NCBI GenBank assembly: GCA_009925965.1
Contig: RFPW01000005.1
Coordinates: 1-28,704 of the forward strand
Reading direction: 5' to 3'
DNA length: 28,704 nucleotides
DNA from: Betaproteobacteria bacterium
Lineage (GTDB): Bacteria; Pseudomonadota; Gammaproteobacteria; Burkholderiales; Burkholderiaceae_E
Shown here: positions 23,538-28,704 of the stretch, in pieces
Layout of the letters: the number at the start of each line of letters is the position of its first letter
How positions within the stretch are numbered: the stretch's first letter is position 1
Notes under the pieces: generated by a model
Told to the model about the DNA's origin: nothing
The model's input: only the letters and a program-made list of their open reading frames with translations
The model's database searches: none
Program-made: the position numbers and the translations under genes

Positions 23538-23615
23538 GTTTCCCACAACAAAACTGTCACATTTCGCCCGTAAATTTCGGAAGTTGTAAAAAACTCCTCT
23601 TCATAGACGGCTGAC

Positions 23616-26600
23616 ATGATTCATAACCCTTGGAACATCTTCGCCCGGACCGCCATCAGCGTGGCCGTGGCTGCGGTGGTCGCGCCGGCGTTGGCGCAGA
23701 ACACCACGTCGATCATTGCGGGCCAGGTCAATGGCGCGGACGGTAAGGCAGTCGCCAACGCGGCGGTGACAGTGCTCCACGTCGAATCGGGTTCGGTCAG
23801 TCGCGCGCTAAGCGATGCCCAAGGGCGTTATCGCGTGAGCGGCGTTCGCGTGGGCGGCCCGTTCACGGTCACGGTGACCAAGGATGGCGCAACCTCCGTG
23901 CAAAACGAGGTATTCACCAAGCTCGCTGAAGTCCTGGATCTGGACCTCACCATCAGCGCGGCGACACTAGCGCCGGTGACCGTCTCCCAGTCGGCGTTGA
24001 ACTCGGTGTTCGATAACGAACGGATGGGCGCCACGACCAACATCACCAATCAGGAGCTGAACGCGTATCCGTCGATTCGCCGTAACCTCTACGATTACGC
24101 GCGTCTTGACCCGCGGGTCTCGCAGACCGACAAGGAGCGCGGCGAGATTTCGGTCTCGGGGCAGAACTCCAAGTACAACATTGCCACCATCGACGGCGTG
24201 TCGATCAGCGATACGTTTGGTCTCGAGGGCAATAACTTCCCGACGCTTAAGCAGCCGATTCCGATCGACGCCATTCAGTCGGTGCAGATCAACGTCGCCA
24301 ACATGGACGTGACCCAGAAGGGCTATACCGGCGCCAATATCAATGCGGTGACAAAGAGCGGAACGAATGAGATCAAGGGCAGCACGTATTTTATCTTTCG
24401 TGACGACAGTCTCGCGGGCAAGCGCTACAACAACCTCACTGGCGTTTACACCGCACCGCCAAAATTCCAGGAAACCACCAAGGGTTTGACGGTTGGTGGT
24501 CCGATTATTCAGGACAAGCTCTTTTTCTTCCTCGCCTATGAGGAGCTGAAGAGCTCACGCACCTCGCCGGACTTTGGCCTGATCGGCAGTACCGCAGGCG
24601 GCCAGGTCGCCATTACTTCGTCCGCGCTGGCCAGCGCGCAATCGATCGCCAAGAACACCTACGGCATCAATATCGGCGGGCTCGATGCGCCGGCCAGCAA
24701 CCTGTTGGTCAAGGACTATCTGGCGAAATTCGACTGGAACATCAGCGACAGCCAGCGCGCCAGCGTCCGTTTCTCGCGCACGGAGCAAGCAGAGCCGATC
24801 TATCCGAACTTTGGTGCGACCGCTCTGGCCACTGACTCCAACTGGTACTCGCAAGCCAAGACGATTGACAGTGTGGTCGGGCAGTGGATTGCCGACTGGA
24901 CGCCGAACTTCTCGACCGAAGTCAAACTCTCGAGCCGCAAGTACGACAGCGTTCCGGTCAACAATTCGAACCTGCCGCAAATTGGACTTTCTTTTTCGGG
25001 TGCGTTGCCAGCGGGGGCCCCGGCAGGCCTTTCAACCGGCGGGCGCACGCTGTATTTCGGCACCGAGCGTAGCCGCCATACCAACGTTCTTTCGACCGAT
25101 ACGGTCGATGGCTACTTGGGTGCGACCTACACCTATAAGAACCACGAACTGAAGTTCGGTGGCGACTATAGTGAAAACAAGGTCTATAACGCGTTCTTGC
25201 AAGACACCAAGGGTAATTACACCTTTGGTTGTATCAACAGCGGAGCAACCCTCTCGTATACCAACCCCTTGAATGCGGGTGGCATCGCATGTGCGTCTGC
25301 GACTCAGGCTCAGGTCGAGGCCGCGGTGCTGGAGAATTTCCAGCGCGGGCGCCCGACTGCTTTCCAGGTTCAGAATCCGCTTCCCGGTCGCACTCTGGCC
25401 GATGGGATTGCGCAGTGGAGTCTGGGCAATATGGGCGTTTTCCTGCAGGACAATATCGCGGTCAGTGATCGCTTCAAGGTTCTGATCGGCGCACGGTTGG
25501 ACAAGCTGAATGTGCCCGAGCAACCCATCTACAACGCTGCGGCCTCGGCGCCTGTGATTGCAGGCAATGCCGCGACGAACACCCGGCAGACTGGCGGGTT
25601 CGGGCTAAATAATTCATACAACATGGACGGCAAGGACTTGTTCCAGCCCCGTATGGGCTTTAACTGGGACTTGTCGACGCCCGAGCGCCGCTCGCAGTTG
25701 CGCGGGGGTGCAGGTCTTTTTCAAGGCGCTTCGGCCAACGTCTGGCTTTCCAACCCTTACTCAAACACGGGCGTAGCGACATCGATCATCGGTTGTGGCA
25801 TTTCGGGTTACGCGGCTTGCCCGCAGACCGATGGATTGTTGAGGGTTGATCCAAACGCTCAGATCACGAGCTTCACCGGAACGATCCCGGCGGCCAATAT
25901 CGACTTCATCGATCCAAGCATGAAGCAGCCCTCGGTTGCGAAGTACAACCTCGCATTCGAGCAAGAGCTGCCGATCAAGGGCGTGATCGCATCGGCCGAG
26001 TGGATTCAGACTCGAACGAATAATGCGATTAATTATAAATTCTTGAATCTTGGGCCGGTGACACGCAGTGGGCTCGATGGCCGTGAGCTCTATTACAACG
26101 CTGCGGGCTTTGATCAGAATTGCTGGACGGCAACAGGCGGTACCAACGCTTCGGGTACGGCGGGCTGCTCGGGCTCAGTCACATCGCGCGCCCTGCGAAA
26201 TTCTGCGTTCAATAACGTGACGGTTGCAACCAACACCGAGAAGGGCGGTGGCAATGCGATCACGCTCGCGTTGAGCCAACCGGCGGTGCAGGGCTTGGGC
26301 TGGGCAATGGCTTACACCAAAACCAGCGCGACCGAAGTGAGCCCGCTGACCTCGAGCGTGGCAAACTCGAACTGGTTGAATCGCTCAGTTTTCAATCCGA
26401 ATGAGGATGTCGCGTCGAATTCGAACTTCCTCGTTCGTGATCGGATCAACGCCGGGATGACCTGGTCACAGGCGCTCTTTGGTGCCCGCAAGACCACCAT
26501 CGGGATGTTTTACGAAGGTCGTCAAGGCAAACCCTACAGCTGGGTCTATGGCAATGACCTGAACGGTGACGGCGTTTCAGGCAACGACCTGATGTACATC

Positions 26601-27038
26601 CCAAAAGCACCGGGTTCGGGCGAGGTGGTCTTCCGTGGCGGCGCAACGGAGGAGGCCGCCTTCTGGCAAATCGTCAATGACACCCCCGCCTTGGCGGCTG
26701 CCAAGGGCGGCGTCGTGAAGCGCAACTCCGATTTTTCACCGTGGTCGAACAGCGTGGATCTGCGCGTGAGTCAGGAGCTTCCCGGCTTTACAGCCAAGCA
26801 TCGTGGCTTCCTGATCTTTGATTTCCTCAACTTCGGCAACATGATCAATAACAAGTGGGGCCGAATTGATGAGGGTGCATTCCCGTTGGCCCGTAACTTC
26901 GTTAACTACAACGGGGTCGATTCGCAGGGCCGTTATGTTTACAGCCTGCGTTCTGGGGGCGTATCCCCACTGCAAACGCGTCAGGCGTCGGGCGAATCCC
27001 AGTGGGCGGTGCAGGTCACCGCTCGGTACGAGTTCTAG
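23616..27038 (+). CDS. Oar-like TonB-dependent outer-membrane receptor
   Basis: The 1140-residue protein has a signal peptide (1-27, cleavage after APALA), a carboxypeptidase regulatory-like beta domain (about 30-115: IIAGQVNGADGKAVANAAVTV... RYRVSGVRVG), a TonB-box-like APVTVSQ (about 120), a plug domain with ISVSGQNSKYNIATIDGVSI and INAVTKSGTNEIKGS, then a long beta-barrel ending in YEF. The NDLNGDGVSGNDLMYIP segment resembles a calcium-type loop found in Oar-like receptors. Three pairs of cysteines sit in predicted surface loops. Substrate is unknown. It starts 116 bp after ppk1; no strong Shine-Dalgarno is seen before ATG 23616. Confidence 0.9.
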   Translation: MIHNPWNIFARTAISVAVAAVVAPALAQNTTSIIAGQVNGADGKAVANAAVTVLHVESGSVSRALSDAQGRYRVSGVRVGGPFTVTVTKDGATSVQNEVFTKLAEVLDLDLTISAATLAPVTVSQSALNSVFDNERMGATTNITNQELNAYPSIRRNLYDYARLDPRVSQTDKERGEISVSGQNSKYNIATIDGVSISDTFGLEGNNFPTLKQPIPIDAIQSVQINVANMDVTQKGYTGANINAVTKSGTNEIKGSTYFIFRDDSLAGKRYNNLTGVYTAPPKFQETTKGLTVGGPIIQDKLFFFLAYEELKSSRTSPDFGLIGSTAGGQVAITSSALASAQSIAKNTYGINIGGLDAPASNLLVKDYLAKFDWNISDSQRASVRFSRTEQAEPIYPNFGATALATDSNWYSQAKTIDSVVGQWIADWTPNFSTEVKLSSRKYDSVPVNNSNLPQIGLSFSGALPAGAPAGLSTGGRTLYFGTERSRHTNVLSTDTVDGYLGATYTYKNHELKFGGDYSENKVYNAFLQDTKGNYTFGCINSGATLSYTNPLNAGGIACASATQAQVEAAVLENFQRGRPTAFQVQNPLPGRTLADGIAQWSLGNMGVFLQDNIAVSDRFKVLIGARLDKLNVPEQPIYNAAASAPVIAGNAATNTRQTGGFGLNNSYNMDGKDLFQPRMGFNWDLSTPERRSQLRGGAGLFQGASANVWLSNPYSNTGVATSIIGCGISGYAACPQTDGLLRVDPNAQITSFTGTIPAANIDFIDPSMKQPSVAKYNLAFEQELPIKGVIASAEWIQTRTNNAINYKFLNLGPVTRSGLDGRELYYNAAGFDQNCWTATGGTNASGTAGCSGSVTSRALRNSAFNNVTVATNTEKGGGNAITLALSQPAVQGLGWAMAYTKTSATEVSPLTSSVANSNWLNRSVFNPNEDVASNSNFLVRDRINAGMTWSQALFGARKTTIGMFYEGRQGKPYSWVYGNDLNGDGVSGNDLMYIPKAPGSGEVVFRGGATEEAAFWQIVNDTPALAAAKGGVVKRNSDFSPWSNSVDLRVSQELPGFTAKHRGFLIFDFLNFGNMINNKWGRIDEGAFPLARNFVNYNGVDSQGRYVYSLRSGGVSPLQTRQASGESQWAVQVTARYEF

Positions 27039-27058
27039 GCCTCGTTCTGATCCGAGGC
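27039..27058 (+). terminator. Hairpin directly after the receptor gene
   Basis: GCCTCG (27039-27044) and CGAGGC (27053-27058) form a 6-bp stem with an 8-nt loop starting at the base after the receptor stop codon. No T-run follows. Together with the next hairpin it occupies the junction of two convergent genes. Confidence 0.45.
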
Positions 27059-27073
27059 GCTGATTGAGGGGCC

Positions 27074-27095
27074 GGAGGACGTATCAGCGTCCTCC
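27074..27095. terminator. Strong 8-bp hairpin spanning the phosphatase stop codon
   Basis: GGAGGACG (27074-27081) and CGTCCTCC (27088-27095) form a perfect 8-bp stem with the loop TATCAG, which contains the stop codon of the minus-strand phosphatase (27084-27086). It lies between convergent genes and may act in both directions, but no T-run is present on either side. Confidence 0.5.
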
Positions 27096-27953
27096 AGCCA
27101 TAGTCCAAGCCGATTTGCGTGAGACGAGTTCGAGGGCGGCGGCGGGTGCGCCCCCGAAGCAGGCCCTGACCTGGCCTGCACCATTGGCGTCGTAGCGGAC
27201 GGGCTGACCTCTGTCGTCGTAGAGTTTACCGCCCGCACCTAACAATAAGGCGTGTCCGGCAGCAATGTCCCAGGATTGGGCCCCGTGAAGGGTCAGCGTG
27301 GCCACCGCGTCTCCTGCGGCGACCCGCGCCAGTCGATAGGCGATGCTGGTCAGAGGGATGAAATTGGCGGGCGCGACGAGTGCTGCACTGGCCTCGGGCC
27401 GTTGACTGGCCGAGGTGCTCAAGAGTACCTGACAGCCACGCACCAGTTTTTGATCAGCGAGCGGTGGAGCAGGTCCAAGGGCGTTGGGATGAGCTTGGTC
27501 AACGGGCACGCCATTGCGCCGCAATGGACCTGCCCCTTGTGCCCAGGCAATCAAATCGGGGCCGCGATCGGGTGGCATCGGCGCATAGACGACGCCCAGG
27601 ACGGGGTGTCCCTCATCGAGGAGGGCGACCGAGACTGAACTCCCGCCGAGGCCGCGCAAGAAGTCGCGTGTGCCGTCGTGGGGGTCAACGACCCAGCAGG
27701 TGCGTTGCTGCTCTGGCGACGCGTGCGCGGGGCAGGGAGCCACCCCCAGCTCTTCTCCAACGAATCGTGCAGGCCAAGCGGCTAGCAACGCGGTTCGTAA
27801 GCCAAGTTCAATTTCAGCATCGACCGGGGCCGAGTCGCCGGCGCCGCGTCGCCCCTCTGGACGGGCCCTTTCGGCGACCAGACATGCTCCTGCGTCTGTG
27901 ACACTAGAACAGACTGCGTTGAGTAGGGCCGAAAGATCTAGGCTTGTTTGCAT
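27084..27953 (-). CDS. Inositol monophosphatase family protein
   Basis: The 289-residue protein has the metal-dependent sugar/nucleotide phosphatase signatures: FVGEELG, DPHDGTRDFLRG (family DPxDGT) and SWDIAAGHALLLGAGG (family WD). These bind the catalytic Mg ions. The wider family includes CysQ (3'-phosphoadenosine 5'-phosphate), SuhB and histidinol-phosphatase; the substrate here cannot be told. The usual hydrophobic residue in DPIDGT is His. ATG 27953 is preferred to the preceding TTG codon. The 3' end is folded into a hairpin facing the receptor gene; upstream it diverges from the adhesin-like gene. Confidence 0.85.
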   Translation of the reverse strand: MQTSLDLSALLNAVCSSVTDAGACLVAERARPEGRRGAGDSAPVDAEIELGLRTALLAAWPARFVGEELGVAPCPAHASPEQQRTCWVVDPHDGTRDFLRGLGGSSVSVALLDEGHPVLGVVYAPMPPDRGPDLIAWAQGAGPLRRNGVPVDQAHPNALGPAPPLADQKLVRGCQVLLSTSASQRPEASAALVAPANFIPLTSIAYRLARVAAGDAVATLTLHGAQSWDIAAGHALLLGAGGKLYDDRGQPVRYDANGAGQVRACFGGAPAAALELVSRKSAWTMAGGR

Positions 27954-28035
27954 CAATTAGGGTAAATCGTCGGCAAAAAAGCGGGAAAAATGAAGGAAAA
28001 TACGAGTTTGATCCGATGTGCAGCTCGTTAAAATA

Positions 28036-28064
28036 TTGCTGCTGATTGAAAAAGTTAGTATATG
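28036..28064 (+). promoter_or_regulatory. Weak candidate promoter for the adhesin-like gene
   Basis: TTGCTG (28036-28041, three of six) and TATATG (28059-28064, four of six) are separated by 17 bp in the AT-rich gap. A transcript from here would have a leader of about 105 bases containing the hairpin at 28112-28128. The match is modest, so the call is tentative. Confidence 0.3.
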
Positions 28065-28111
28065 GGGCTTCGTTGATCTTGATGAATTTTGAGATGGATC
28101 GGTGGCTCTTG

Positions 28112-28128
28112 GCGGCCCTCCCGGCCGC
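28112..28128 (+). other. GC-rich hairpin in the probable leader of the adhesin-like gene
   Basis: GCGGCC (28112-28117) and GGCCGC (28123-28128) form a 6-bp all-GC stem with the loop CTCCC, about 50 bases before the start codon at 28177. It could influence leader folding or be an operator. No T-run follows within ten bases, so attenuation is unsupported. Confidence 0.35.
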
Positions 28129-28176
28129 AAACGTCTCGTGCTTCCCCCGTGTCCATCTTTATCACTTGTGCACACT

Positions 28177-28704
28177 ATGACACCGATGAATTCTCGCGCT
28201 CAGAGCCCCCTTGGTGCTTCCAATGTTGAACTTGTTGCGGGGGTGCTGGCTAGACCCAATACGCTTGGCGCTGCCCGAGCGGTCCCTCCATCCGCTCGGC
28301 TCAAGACGGGACGCCAGGATGGCCCCGTGGATGAACACCAGAATGAACTGGTTGATCAGGCGCTTGCTGCGGGTACCGAGTCGATTGAACAGGCGCGAGA
28401 TGAGATCGACCAGGTGGCGGCCATTGGTACCAGTGTTCAGGCAATCCCTCAGCCGTCGTCGACCATGATCCAGGCCGATGCATTTAGCCCCCTGGCTCAG
28501 GCATCGTCGAGTGTGCTGTCCGATATGCCTGCCCGTGCTGTTGAGAGCGCTGGGGCTTCGCTCAAAGACCTCAATGTGTCGACCCCCATGCTGGTCGGCG
28601 CTGGCGCTGTTTTGGTTGGGCTCGCTGCAGGCGGGGGTGGCGGTGGTTCGTCTGCTCCACGCAACCAGACCGGGGTGGTTCAGGACGGACTGGTCAAAGA
28701 CGCC
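28177..28704 (+). CDS. N-terminus of a probable large secreted repeat protein/adhesin (partial)
   Basis: An open frame starts at ATG 28177 (or 28186) and runs 176 codons off the right edge without a stop. There is no Sec signal peptide. Residues 1-135 are polar, Ala/Gln/Ser-rich and probably helical; residues 138-151 form a hydrophobic stretch (MLVGAGAVLVGLAA) followed by a run of six glycines; then GVVQDGLVKDA begins, resembling the GxVxDGYVxGATVFLD opening of Ig-like or cadherin-like repeat units in giant RTX-type adhesins of betaproteobacteria secreted by type I systems. The repeats, C-terminal signal and transporter are outside the window, so the call rests on the N-terminal pattern only. 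Confidence 0.6.
   Translation, partial: MTPMNSRAQSPLGASNVELVAGVLARPNTLGAARAVPPSARLKTGRQDGPVDEHQNELVDQALAAGTESIEQARDEIDQVAAIGTSVQAIPQPSSTMIQADAFSPLAQASSSVLSDMPARAVESAGASLKDLNVSTPMLVGAGAVLVGLAAGGGGGGSSAPRNQTGVVQDGLVKDA

Larger units (their letters stand above)
27954..28176. other. AT-rich divergent intergenic region
   Basis: This 223-bp gap separates the divergent phosphatase and adhesin-like genes. Its first 150 bases are visibly richer in A and T than the rest of the window, with several A-runs. It holds one candidate promoter and one GC-rich hairpin (listed separately). No convincing small gene is seen. Confidence 0.6.

Noticed and set aside
23552..23569. Possible PHO box (CTGTCAC followed by an AT linker) before the TonB-dependent receptor
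   Set aside because: Only the first half resembles the CTGTCAT repeat; the second half (CGCCCGT) matches poorly, so PhoB control is not supported.
27957..28175. 72-codon minus-strand frame in the gap before the adhesin-like gene
   Set aside because: Composition and sequence are not protein-like and no Shine-Dalgarno or homology is seen.

Overview
The window looks like chromosomal DNA of a high-GC betaproteobacterium, most likely of the order Burkholderiales. This is inferred from gene order (gpmA / rhodanese-grxC-secB-gpsA / trmL-comF / bioC / cytochrome aa3 oxidase cluster / rpoH / ftsY / rsmD-coaD-ferredoxin / ppx / ppk1) and from small lineage-typical proteins (34-aa oxidase assembly protein, DUF2970, DUF2909). 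Genus cannot be determined from the sequence alone. Most of the window is core housekeeping DNA; accessory content is concentrated after about 23.6 kb.

Region by region. 1-257: C-terminal end of a RodZ-like DUF4115 protein. 285-1037: gpmA on the minus strand, divergent from a membrane-anchored rhodanese, glutaredoxin 3, SecB and GpsA (1112-3361), followed by a LOG-family protein. trmL and comF lie on the minus strand (4016-5353), with bioC divergent from comF. 6410-16049 holds a nearly complete aa3-type cytochrome c oxidase locus: DUF2244 protein, coxB with a fused cytochrome c domain, ctaD, a 34-aa assembly protein, Cox11-type ctaG, DUF2970 protein, subunit III, an antisense DUF2909 protein, SURF1, a SCO-like thioredoxin-fold protein, heme A synthase ctaA, heme O synthase ctaB and a SCO1 lipoprotein. 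Structural subunits, heme a synthesis and Cu delivery (Cox11, SCO) are thus grouped together.

16095-18205 carries rpoH and ftsY on the minus strand. A perfect CIRCE element (the HrcA operator) spans the ftsY stop codon and overlaps a good sigma-70-like promoter for rpoH, which suggests the heat-shock sigma factor is itself under HrcA control. rsmD, coaD and a 2[4Fe-4S] ferredoxin follow on the plus strand. Then come ppx (minus) and ppk1 (plus), the divergent polyphosphate degradation and synthesis pair.

The last 5 kb holds a 1140-aa Oar-like TonB-dependent receptor, a convergent inositol-monophosphatase-family gene with strong hairpins at the junction, an AT-rich 220-bp regulatory stretch, and the first 176 codons of what looks like a large secreted repeat protein (adhesin) that runs off the window. 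No rRNA, tRNA, insertion sequence, prophage or CRISPR array was seen. Three separate three-copy micro-repeats (10, 12 and 13 bp) sit at the 3' ends of genes. I found no clearly new multi-gene system; the best leads are the CIRCE-rpoH control region, the possible leaderless rhodanese-grxC transcript and the truncated adhesin.
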